From: Paramoeba atlantica
Taxonomy: Eukaryota > Discosea
DNA length: 64,000 nucleotides
Reading direction: 5' to 3'
Assembly: GCA_977017575.1 (NCBI GenBank)
Contig: CDRNVI010000003.1
Coordinates: 682,001-746,000 of the forward strand
How positions within the stretch are numbered: position 1 is the first letter of the stretch; each line of letters opens with the position of its first letter. Below are positions 18,129-27,057 of the stretch, one piece after another. The notes beneath the pieces are model-generated. The model was not told where the DNA came from and made no database searches. It saw nothing but the letters and a program-made list of their open reading frames with translations. The position numbers were made by a program, and so were the translations under genes.

Positions 18129-18164
18129 AATAGATTGTTGTTTAACTTAAATCTTTCTTTCTAA

Positions 18165-19676
18165 ATGGGCATGCTCACGCGTGCCAAAGCGAAGGACACG
18201 GGGGTAGCTCCCGTCGTCCAGCCGCTCCCCCCCACACGTCGGAAGAAGAAGCCTACCGTGGAGACACCGCTGTCACATCCTCCGCCGCCGCCTCCATCGC
18301 CCGCACTAATCTTACCCCAACGGGAGTCACAACAGTCACCCTCGTCGCCCACAGAACCGGCGAACAAACAAGCACGGCCGATAGAAACACCAAAAAAACA
18401 AGCCCCCCCTCAACCGCCCTCACCGCTAACCCAGGAAAGTGCATCCAAGCGGGGTTTTCGCATGTCGTTCTATCAGCTGAAAAAACAAATCGAGGCGGAA
18501 GAGGAGGAAAGAGAGGAGGAAAACAGAAAAGAAAGAGAGAGCAAAGCGAAAGCAGCTGAAGCAGGAAAACAATCACTCATTCGGATCCGCCGAGCTGAGG
18601 GCCCTAGATTCACACTTCTTTCAGCGAAAACTGTCGTTCAGACCCTGAAGCCCATAGCAAGTTTGCTAGCGAGCACGCTGCCCTCATTAACCGGTCAATC
18701 GATACAGGGTGCCAGCACGGCGACCTCATTAGCGACACCCTCAGCAGCGACACCCTCAGGGACACCTTCATCAGCAACACCCTTAGAGAAGGATCCACCT
18801 GAGCAGCCATTGGAAACTCGAGATACCTCTCGCCGGGATAACAAGCTGGAAAACACTGCGACAAAAACAACTGCTACCACAAATGGGATCGCAACTGCCA
18901 ACACCAGAGGGAATGCAACAGTGATTGCAACAGAAGAAGAGAATACGAATCCCGGATACAATTACAATATATATGCATACGATCCCTACGAAGACACCGA
19001 ATTTATGGACCATAGAATTCCGAGAAACAATTACGGCAGCCAACGAAGAACGCACAACACGCGAGGTCTAGAGCAGTCGACCGCAGACTTGCGTGCAAAT
19101 GAGGAATGGCTTCTTGATAAGACAGGGCGCGCGAAAATGCAAGCAGCGGGCCAAAATTCGCTAAAAATCGTCATCAAGAAGGCACAGAAACAAACGGTAA
19201 CCACAGGCACACCTTCTCCAAGGAAACAACTAACAAAAGATGTTTCACCAACGCAGCATACACCTGAAAACTCCTCGAACACTGCAGTGCAGGACACGCC
19301 AAATTCCGAACTTCCTTTCTTCGAGTGCGAGTCTCCACCTGAGGATTCGGACAACCAACACCTGGAATCACTCAGTTCGTTTGATTCGCACGATGCGCTA
19401 CCAAGTCCCCTACCTGTTCCTTTCAAGATTCCGTTCGAAACATCGGATGAACTTGCAGTGGATGAACTGTCGGAAGTCAAAGAACCGCAAAAAACTCAAT
19501 CTGCGGCTCGCGAAGAAACAATGCAGACGACAGATAATTCTGGAAATTCTACTGCCCTCGAGCGCTCAAACAATAACTCTGCTCGGGCAATAACATTTTC
19601 GGAACAAGTTGACTCCGGCCTAATTTGCGAATCGTTAGCGCAACTTTCCCCGCAGCATGTGTATGATTGTTCCTAA
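18165..19676 (+). CDS. ORF1-like protein of unassigned LINE, copy 2
   Basis: 503 residues starting MGMLTRAKAKDTGVAPV, the same start as 14959. Composition: proline-rich N-terminus, a charged helical stretch rich in E and K/R (about residues 105-130), an alanine/threonine/serine repeat tract (TPSAATPSGTPSSATP), then acidic low-complexity sequence. No zinc knuckle, RT or endonuclease. It follows a leader relic and is likely the first ORF of a LINE. The rest may be the plus-strand ORF at 29118-29581, beyond LINE-D, but this is inference. Confidence 0.5.
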   Translation: MGMLTRAKAKDTGVAPVVQPLPPTRRKKKPTVETPLSHPPPPPPSPALILPQRESQQSPSSPTEPANKQARPIETPKKQAPPQPPSPLTQESASKRGFRMSFYQLKKQIEAEEEEREEENRKERESKAKAAEAGKQSLIRIRRAEGPRFTLLSAKTVVQTLKPIASLLASTLPSLTGQSIQGASTATSLATPSAATPSGTPSSATPLEKDPPEQPLETRDTSRRDNKLENTATKTTATTNGIATANTRGNATVIATEEENTNPGYNYNIYAYDPYEDTEFMDHRIPRNNYGSQRRTHNTRGLEQSTADLRANEEWLLDKTGRAKMQAAGQNSLKIVIKKAQKQTVTTGTPSPRKQLTKDVSPTQHTPENSSNTAVQDTPNSELPFFECESPPEDSDNQHLESLSSFDSHDALPSPLPVPFKIPFETSDELAVDELSEVKEPQKTQSAAREETMQTTDNSGNSTALERSNNNSARAITFSEQVDSGLICESLAQLSPQHVYDCS

Positions 19677-19911
19677 TGCATTGTAATTTTCAATAGGCAA
19701 AAATTTTAATGAAATTATATTTAATCTAATTTGAGGAATTCGCAAAGCATATTTCCAATCAGGAGTTGAAATCAGGGTTGAAGAGAGGCGGTACGAGAAG
19801 GAAAAGTGGATGGAGTCGAGTGGGTAGTGTTGTCGCAGCGAGCTTTGTGTTAGGATAAAATGAGAATAATAATAACAAGTAGAGCATTGCTGCGACCACT
19901 TGCGGACTGAT
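19677..19911 (-). other. noncoding flank, probably LINE-D 3'UTR
   Basis: AT-rich, no coding frame. By position it continues the LINE-D 3'UTR, which was split by the RTE-like LINE at an (AT)n tract. I cannot fix the 3' end of LINE-D here. Confidence 0.35.
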
Positions 19912-19937
19912 ATATATATATATGTTGAATGTTGAAT

Positions 19938-19998
19938 GTTGAATGTTGTTAGGCTTTCTATCCCATTGGGGATGTTGCCTCCCCGGAGTAAGCCGAGG
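19938..19998 (-). ncRNA. RTE-like LINE 3' terminal stem-loop
   Basis: Sense (minus) strand: GGAGGCAACATCCC, loop CAAT, GGGATAGAAAGCCTAA, then the ATTCAAC tail. SINE-2 ends GGAGGTAACATCTCC, loop, GGAGATATATTGCCTAA, then CATCAT. The shared plan, a hairpin inside a GGC:GCC clamp followed by TAA and a microsatellite tail, fits a 3' end recognised by the RTE-like RT. Confidence 0.5.
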
Positions 19999-20486
19999 TA
20001 GCTTTGGGGGAGGCTATCACTCAAAGGTGGATTTTCATCCACCTTGTCCGCTGAACTATCTTAACCCTTTCAGGTTGAGACATTCAAATCCAAGGACAGC
20101 ATGCAAATCCAAGGACTACATAAGTATGTTCCGCAGGACCGAGAGTGGCCTCCCCCGGAGTAGCCGCCCACTACTGCTTGCTGGCATAGTTCGGGAGCGT
20201 TGAGTCTCAGCTTCAACAGTTTAGACTCCTCAGCTTCAATGGACCAAGTCTTCTAGGGTGTTATACCCCCGAGTGGCCTTGGCTCCTCAGCTTCAACGGG
20301 CTAAACTTCGGCTTCAAAGAGCTCCTATCTCTCCGAATTCTGACCCTAACCCTGTTTTAATGGGTCAGTTGCAAGCCGCAGATGAGCGGTACCCAACCCG
20401 AAAAGCGGTATGAAGTTCCCCTTAGGGGCTCATCTTCAGGGTGCATTTCAGGCCTATCCATTACAGGGTCTAGCGTTCACACAGTT

Positions 20487-23400
20487 TTAGTTCCTTGAGA
20501 ATGATTTTTTATTACCTTTGTTTAACGTTTGGGTTTTCGTGCTCTTTCTATATTCATCTATTATCTTTATCCAACTTTTTTTATTCTGGGCTTTCAGTTT
20601 CCATGAGCAATCTGTTGTTATCCCAACTCTTTCCAGTGCAGCTACAAGGCTTCTACTATAGCATGGCAGGCTTCGTTTATATGTATTTCCTCTATTTTGA
20701 GTTGATCGATATTTGCCGAATAACACTCTGTTCGGGAATCTATCTGGACCCATTCTTGCGACGTGTCCAGCAAACAGTAAACTTCGGGCATCTATTTGTG
20801 GCTGGAGTGGGTCCATTCCTGCGATCGATAGGCATTCCTTCTGGGAGGTATATCTTATTGCATCCTTCGCAGATTCTTGGTGCTGTTTATCATTGTAGGC
20901 GCTATTGTCGTTCTTGACCCATGGTATGCCGAAAGATGTTTTGATGTATCTTATATAGGCGCGGTTGAGTTTCAGATGCTGGGTTGGTGTAAGCGCCCAC
21001 GTTGAGCTCGCATATAGTAGAATTGGTACTATACAGACTTCCAGGATGAGTCTTTTCGTTTTCCTTGTGATAGCCTTGTCTTTCCACAAGTCTCTAAATT
21101 TTCTCATACCTGCGCAAGCTCTTCTTATTCTGTTTTCTATTTCTTCTTCCAATGAAGCATCTTCACTGATGACTGTTCCAAGGTATGAGAAGTTCCGTAC
21201 TTGTTCAATAGTTTCTTCTTGTGCTTTTATCTCGGATGTGTAATACTTTTCTGCTTTGCAAGGTTGAATTACCTGTGTTTTAGTTTTCCTTGTGTTTATC
21301 CTTATTCCCCATCGGTTCATAACCCCTACTACTGCGTTTAAGGTATTTTGCAGTTCCGTTTGTTCGTCCGACCAAAGAACAAGGTCATCCGCATACGCTA
21401 TGAGTCCGAAAACATCTGTACCGGTTACTTTATCGCCTCGTTGAGCTCTTCCTTTTGGGATCCTCCATTCGACACGGATGCCTGCAGTTTTAATCTGTAG
21501 TGCTTTCCGGAGTACAGCATCAAATGTTGCATTGAATAGCAGGCAGCTCATTGGACAGCCTTGTTTTAAGCCGCCAGGTATTTCGAAGCTTTCACTCTTC
21601 GTGCCGTCGTTTAACATGACGCTTGCAGTTGTTGTGTTATATAGTGCGCGAATTAGTTCCAATAATGGTCCTTCAATTTTCAAACTCTGAAGGGTGGCCC
21701 AGACTGCCTCTCGTGGTAAGGTATCATAAGCCTTCTCGAGATCCAGGTAGGCAAGATATAACGGTGATTTGTGTCTCCTGACTTCCTCCGTGATTCTTCT
21801 GAGTATGAAGATCGCATCGTCTATACCTCTATTATGTCGGAGGCCATTTTGGGCTTCTAGAAGTCTAGCATCGACGCGCGCTGCAATACGATGTGTGAGT
21901 ATGCCAGATAGGGCTTTCGCTGCAGGGCTCATTATTGAAATTGGGCGGTAGGATCCGGGATCGCAGGCTTTGCCTTTTGCTGCGCCTTTGTAGATTGGTA
22001 TGATGTGGGAGTGCGTCCACTCTTTGGGAACCTTGGAGTTTTGCCAGCAAAGTTTCAATATCCATGTCATCCAAATAATTGCGGCTTTTCCTGCATATTT
22101 GAGATGTTCGGGGAAAATTCCGTCTGGGCCTTGTGCTTTCCTATTTTTTAGTGTAGACAGTGCGCGTTCTACTTCCAGTTCGTTTGGAGGATAACTATTT
22201 TCTTCTTTTTCCATGCGAAGGACATCGTCCTCTATGGCAGGGTACTTTAGTTCTTCTAGGTCTTGTTGTACTCTGGATAAATTAAATAGGGGGTTTGGTG
22301 TGTTAAATATCCTAGAAAAGGAAGTGGCCAGTGCTTGCGCTTTGGCCTCTGGGTCAGAGACCATTTCATCTTTGTTTCGAATTGCAGGTTTATCGTTATT
22401 TGGTGGGTAGGTTAGTTTTGTCAATTCTTTTGTTAGTTTAAATAGCTTGTGGTGATTTCCCTCAGCCCTGACAGTCTCAATCTGCTTTACCTTTTGGGCG
22501 AAGTAGGTACGCTTTGCTAACCTGAAAGAACGAAAGGCTATTCGACGTTTGCAGCGATAATTAAGGTGTGCCTTCTCTTTTTCCTTAGAAGTTGAATGAT
22601 GCGACTTGTATCGCAATAGAGAGTCTTGTTTTTCTGCTATCTTTCGTAAGAGTTCGTCATTCATCCATGGGAGGTTGGTTTGGATACAAGTGTTAGCGCA
22701 TGCTTGCTTGGATGTTTCTAAGAGAGCGATTTTTAGGTCACTCCATTCTGATTCTATATCCTCACTCAGTGAGTGATGCTGTAATTTTACGCCCATTAGC
22801 TCCTGGTACAATTGCTGCTTTGAGGGGTTTGCGCGCAGTGGTTCAATGCAATTTATAGTGCGGGAGTTCTTTTTCTTTGTTGACGGTCGATAGCTCAGTG
22901 TTGTACACACTATGCGATGGTCACTCTCATACGGTAATTCCGAAATTACTGTTGTGTTTTCTCCTAGAACATGTAGAGGTATTAAGATATAGTCTATTTG
23001 GTTCTGAGTCAGCCCTGCAGGGTGTCTCCAGGTCCAAGCTTGGTCTCCGAGACTATTTTCGTTTGACTGCTCCAGTGAGGTGTTAGACAAAATGAGTCTA
23101 TGTATCTTTGAGAATTCGGCCAATCTGCGGCCGTTGTCACTTGTCTTGATTCCTGTTGCGTTTGATCCGACGTTGGGAAACAGTAGCGGGGTGCTCTTTA
23201 TTACTGCGTTGAAGTCCCCGAAAATGTGGGGAATTTCTTGGTTGGGTCTATTGGCCATGGCGTCCTCCAGATCTGCGTAGAAACCGTTCTTTTCGCAGGA
23301 TAGGGAATCTTCAGTGGGCGCATATGCGGAGATTGCATACATGTTGCGGGTGTTGGCAATTTTAAAGCTTGCAGTTAATATTCTATCTGATACGCCTTCA

Positions 23401-24032
23401 AAGCTTATCAGCGCCTTACTTGCCTTAGGACTAAGTAAGAAACCAACTCCTCTCTGGAGTTTCCCAGTCTTGCAACCGCTGTGTATGAGCGTCCATGTTT
23501 CACCTTTTTGAACTGGGATTTCGACTTTGTCGACTCCTGGTATTCGGCACTCCTGGACGGCTAGGAGGTCGATTCCAGCGATTGACGCCATACGAATGGT
23601 TGATATAGCTCCCTCCATCCAGGTTCCCTGTGGGTCACGTTGCTTTGCATTCCATGTCCTCACGTTATATGTTCCGGCGGTGAATCCTCGAGGTCGACTC
23701 TTTTTCCTTGGTCGGCTGGCGGCTCGACTAGTACCTTTTCTTCCTTTTTTACGACGGATCGATGTTTTCTTAAGTGCATTCTTTTTGGCTGGCGCTTGCC
23801 GTTTGTGTACGGTGATTCTGCTTTGCCTCGTAATCTTGTCAGGGGTCTGTGATATTTTCTCAGTTTCGGTAGTCGCGGGATCATCGGTACGCGGACTTTT
23901 GGATTTTATGGGAGCTCTATTGTTTGTATTCCTTCGACGACTCTTTCGTTGTCGGCCGTAGAAGGTAGCTCGCTCTTTTCGACGTTTCCGGCTTCTGCCT
24001 CCTCGCTTGTGCTTACGACGACATGGTTTCAT
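20487..24032 (-). CDS. RTE-like LINE polyprotein: AP endonuclease plus RT
   Basis: 1181 residues. A basic N-terminus (RRKHKRGGRSRKRRKER) is followed by an AP-like endonuclease (about 115-360) with TYNVRTWN, LLAVQECRI, ISAYAPT, GDFNAVI, QIDYILI and SDHRIV, so the catalytic E, D, N and H positions are present. RT (about 640-900) has YLDLEKAYDTL, GGLKQGCPMSCLLFN and catalytic IAYADDLVLWS, followed by FSYLGTVISEDASLEEEI and AGHVARMGPDRFPNRVLFG, typical of the RTE/BovB group. No frameshift or stop. It would mediate its own target-primed insertion and probably that of the SINEs sharing its 3' stem-loop. Confidence 0.85.
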   Translation of the reverse strand: MKPCRRKHKRGGRSRKRRKERATFYGRQRKSRRRNTNNRAPIKSKSPRTDDPATTETEKISQTPDKITRQSRITVHKRQAPAKKNALKKTSIRRKKGRKGTSRAASRPRKKSRPRGFTAGTYNVRTWNAKQRDPQGTWMEGAISTIRMASIAGIDLLAVQECRIPGVDKVEIPVQKGETWTLIHSGCKTGKLQRGVGFLLSPKASKALISFEGVSDRILTASFKIANTRNMYAISAYAPTEDSLSCEKNGFYADLEDAMANRPNQEIPHIFGDFNAVIKSTPLLFPNVGSNATGIKTSDNGRRLAEFSKIHRLILSNTSLEQSNENSLGDQAWTWRHPAGLTQNQIDYILIPLHVLGENTTVISELPYESDHRIVCTTLSYRPSTKKKNSRTINCIEPLRANPSKQQLYQELMGVKLQHHSLSEDIESEWSDLKIALLETSKQACANTCIQTNLPWMNDELLRKIAEKQDSLLRYKSHHSTSKEKEKAHLNYRCKRRIAFRSFRLAKRTYFAQKVKQIETVRAEGNHHKLFKLTKELTKLTYPPNNDKPAIRNKDEMVSDPEAKAQALATSFSRIFNTPNPLFNLSRVQQDLEELKYPAIEDDVLRMEKEENSYPPNELEVERALSTLKNRKAQGPDGIFPEHLKYAGKAAIIWMTWILKLCWQNSKVPKEWTHSHIIPIYKGAAKGKACDPGSYRPISIMSPAAKALSGILTHRIAARVDARLLEAQNGLRHNRGIDDAIFILRRITEEVRRHKSPLYLAYLDLEKAYDTLPREAVWATLQSLKIEGPLLELIRALYNTTTASVMLNDGTKSESFEIPGGLKQGCPMSCLLFNATFDAVLRKALQIKTAGIRVEWRIPKGRAQRGDKVTGTDVFGLIAYADDLVLWSDEQTELQNTLNAVVGVMNRWGIRINTRKTKTQVIQPCKAEKYYTSEIKAQEETIEQVRNFSYLGTVISEDASLEEEIENRIRRACAGMRKFRDLWKDKAITRKTKRLILEVCIVPILLYASSTWALTPTQHLKLNRAYIRYIKTSFGIPWVKNDNSAYNDKQHQESAKDAIRYTSQKECLSIAGMDPLQPQIDARSLLFAGHVARMGPDRFPNRVLFGKYRSTQNRGNTYKRSLPCYSRSLVAALERVGITTDCSWKLKAQNKKSWIKIIDEYRKSTKTQTLNKGNKKSFSRN

Positions 24033-24054
24033 TTGGGGTATTCCCCTATTTAAT

Positions 24055-24094
24055 CAACAAGGTACAACAAGGTACAGAACAACAAGGTACAGAG
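24055..24094 (-). other. triple tandem spliced-leader relic
   Basis: Minus strand: CTCTGTACCTTGTTG, TTCTGTACCTTGTTG, TACCTTGTTG, then LINE UTR. Each unit ends exactly at the leader 3' splice junction. This fits repeated rounds of trans-splicing onto a source that already carried a leader. Confidence 0.8.
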
Positions 24095-24138
24095 GGACAT
24101 ACATATATATATATATATGTATGTGGTACTAGAGTCAA

Positions 24139-24985
24139 TCAATGATTTAGTCCGCCAAGCCATTGTGCTGATGGAACGTACTTTCGAAGTTGCGTTGCAA
24201 TGGTATATGCATTCATCTTCTCAATCTCGAGCTGGAAGGCTTCTTTCACGACTTTAACGTCTTGTTGTGATCGTTGGGCCAATAGAGACAAAAGGGTTTT
24301 CGTGTTTTTGTGTAGCTGCCCTAATTCGGTCATTGCCAGGCAGCTGAAACTTTCTTCTGGAATTCCTCCTTGCAGGACGTATTTCTTGTGTTTACGGTCA
24401 AGAGCATTCTGCATTAACTGTTCTGTGGAGGACTTGGTGTAGCTAGGGGCACAACTGTGAACAACGGTGACGTCGTAGAGAATTTCTCCTGCATGAGACC
24501 ACATAATGCCTAGGTCGGGACCGGAGCGTATGCGCCTGGCTCTGCATGGGTGATTTTCGGAGAGCTCGTCAGAGACTGTTGACTTACATTTAGTGCAGAA
24601 GAATGATGAATGTACTCTTGGCTCTACAACGTGAGCTAACCCTGCTTTGGCACACAGTTCTCCTAAGAAACGAACTAATCTTGTGTGTTTCTTTGTCGCA
24701 TTGATTCCACAGCATTGCGTGCATCCAGGTATATGTTGAAATATCGTGTCGGACGTATGTTCTGACAGGCATCCTGGGCACACGACTGTTTTTGGCATAT
24801 TGTTGGGCACGATTCCTAGGCGCATCATTATACAAAATCGGAAGAGATATGGATTTATGTAATTGCTGGTTGAATGTAGATGTTGAAAAGATGATGATCC
24901 TCGTTCCATCAGTTCGCTGAGGCGTTTATCCTTTTTGAGCTCGGTCGCAGTGCGTTTTTGCTCGGCTCGGATCGCTTTCATGGCC
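24139..24985 (-). CDS. LINE-D C-terminal part: zinc knuckle and RLE
   Basis: LINE-A-family C-terminus: CPGCLSEHTSDTIFQHIPGC (zinc-knuckle-like), FFCTKCKSTVSDE, then the RLE motifs CRARRIRSGPDLGIMW, ILYDVTVVHS and DRKHKKYVLQ, ending AQWLGGLNH. It is joined to the middle part (from 25481) across SINE-2, whose TSD is ATTCGCTTG. The stop is at 24139-24141. Confidence 0.8.
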
Positions 24986-24994
24986 ATTCGCTTG

Positions 24995-25480
24995 ATGATG
25001 AATTAGGCAATATATCTCCGAGGAGATGTTACCTCCCTAGAACAAGCCTCCCCTTATCGCTTGCTAGGAGCTGTGCCACGCAGCACGCAAGTCAAATCCG
25101 AAGATTTGACCAGATCGAGCGCGAGCAGCCAGCTTATCTTTTTTAACCCCTTTTATATCCCTCCCCCTCTTTTTATATGCTACAAGAAAATATTCTTTAT
25201 GAAAAAACACTTCTTTTGAAGTGAAAAAACACAACACACTCCAAAGATTATGCTGAATGACACCCACCCTAGTTCCTTAGTACCTTGTTATATCCGGTAC
25301 CGGGCGGTGTCATTCTCACGCTGCAATGTCTGGGTGACCGTTACCCTAGTTATTTTGTGCCTTGTTTTGCTGGCACCGGGTAGTGTCACCCGCGGGGCCC
25401 TGATCGTACCCACCCTAGGTATGTAGCGTCTTGTTATGCGACGCCGGGTGAGTTAGCTAGGGAAGCTGGGCTATTAAAAA
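24995..25480 (-). mobile_element. SINE-2: structured SINE with three double-stem hairpins
   Basis: Flanked by ATTCGCTTG (24986-24994 and 25481-25489) inside the LINE-D ORF. Sense is minus: the 5' end is at the A/T run near 25476, and the 3' end is the stem-loop plus CATCAT at 24995-25060. Three hairpins: 25259-25308 (GTACC:GGTAC within GACACC:GGTGTC), 25338-25388 (GTGCC:GGCAC within TACCC:GGGTA) and 25405-25450 (GCGTC:GACGC within CACCC:GGGTG). Stem sequences differ but pairing is kept, and the joiner keeps AACTAG. No pol III A/B boxes recognised. Confidence 0.75.
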
Positions 25481-26985
25481 ATTCGCTTGGATGTATCGTT
25501 TGTCAGGTTGGCGTGTTCGCTTTTGGTTCTGATTCGCTTGCATCCCGCAGTGACCACCGGAGCGTTGTAGGATTTTGATTGCTCTTCAATGGCCTTGCGA
25601 GAGGCAAAGAAAAAGTGCTTTTGTTTCAAGCATGACGGCGTGAGCCCGAGTCCCCCAAGATACTGTGGTAGAGTTGTTAGAGTTGTAGATGGGCCCGTCG
25701 AATTAAACCAAAGTTCAATGATACTCGTAACCTCTGCATCAAAGCGTTGTGCTAGTTCGAGAGTGGCGTCAGGTTTGTGGACTCGTAGATGGTAGTCCTG
25801 ACGGGGGATCGTGCAGCGATTCAGAATTGCTAAGGAGAGGTTGCTTGGTCCCATTAGTCGTAAGCGACGGAAGAGGCACTTATGTTTGTCGAACTTCTTT
25901 AATAAGCATTCATTTACCATTCTATCCTGACCGATGTATGCGCCTAAGATTTTTACTGCTGTCTGAGGATGTCCCACTCCCATGGTTTGCAGGATTTGAG
26001 GAGCACAGGGGGTATCCACTTTCTGAAACCATTCACATTTGCTGTAATTCACATGTAGACCGAGTAGTTTTGAAGACTCGTGTAAATGAAGGAAAGCCGT
26101 TTGGAGGGATATGGGATTAGTTGATGATAGCGTTATGTAGTCCATGTAAGCGCGCACTGTAACGTCTGGGAACGATTCCGCGATTTCTTTGAGTGAGTTT
26201 TGAATGAGGGCGCAAAAATATAGAGACGAGAGGGCAGAGCCTTGCCGAACTCCTGAGGAACTTTTCACTATTGTATGGAGTGTGTTGTTGGTGAAGAAAA
26301 GTAGGTCAGAAGGCTCTCCGTATTCCAAATTGAAGATGCGCATAAATGGTTTAAAGATGTTGTTGTGAGTTAGTGCCTCAGATATTGCTTGACGGGAAGG
26401 GGTGTTGTATGCGTTTTTGTAGTCAACTGTTAGAATGGCGTGCCCCTTGTCGTATTCATCGATGAGTTCGTGGACAATACCTTCGCAGGCGTTCTTTTGC
26501 AGAATTCCTCGTTGCTCAGGCTCAAAGAATTTCTTGAGTTTTTCTTCGTTTCGGTTTAATAGAATAGACCCACATATCTTTAGCAGAGTTTCTCCGATTG
26601 CGATTGGTCTTATTCCGTTTTCTGGTTTGTTGATTGCCATGAGCCGGCATCGAGTCAATCTTTCGCGTACCGACGGTGCGATGTCTCCGTTTACCATGTC
26701 TCGCAGCATATGACACAGAGCCGTGCTAGATTCTTCGTCATCTGCTAGTAGACGCAACATAGCCTCGCTCAAACCTGTTGGGCCTGGGGAGGCTCCCGGG
26801 GCCAACTTTTCAATTGCTGCTCGGAGTTCGTGTTTTTCGATAATCCCGGTTCGTGGATATTGGGCTGACGTGAGGCTAGGACGTTCTCCCTCCGGGTGTA
26901 GATCCTTAAGCTTTGCTACCTTTTCGTCAATGCTGAGATTCGTGTCTAGATATATGTTGTCGAGGATGCGGGTGGCTTTGCTCAA
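25481..26985 (-). CDS. LINE-D middle part: RT
   Basis: RT of the LINE-A family: TVDYKNAYNTPSRQ and SSGVRQGSALSS. The catalytic position reads AYMDYITLSS where LINE-A has AYQDDVTMSS, so one catalytic Asp is replaced by Tyr. The thumb region follows (MGPSNLSLAILNRCTIPRQD). The frame opens after an in-frame TAA at 27058-27060 that ends the N-terminal part. With that stop, the altered active site and SINE-2, the copy is inactive. Confidence 0.8.
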
Positions 26986-27057
26986 GTTTCCAGCTCTAGC
27001 TGTCCGTAGCGCGGAACGTATTGAGCGTTGGTCGGTCTCACGTTCTATTTTCTCATC

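Larger units (their letters stand above)
19912..24094 (-). mobile_element. full-length RTE-like LINE with three leader relics
   Basis: Inserted in an (AT)n tract (copies at 19908-19921 and 24101-24120). The 5' end is three tandem leader 3' ends (24080-24094, 24065-24079 and 24055-24064), followed by a 22-base UTR and the ATG at 24032. The 3'UTR (19912-20486) contains repeated GAAGCTGAGGAG-type segments and ends in a stem-loop (GGAGGCAACATCCC ... GGGATAGAAAGCCTAA) and a short (ATTCAAC)n tail. The ORF is uninterrupted, so the copy looks young. Confidence 0.85.
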
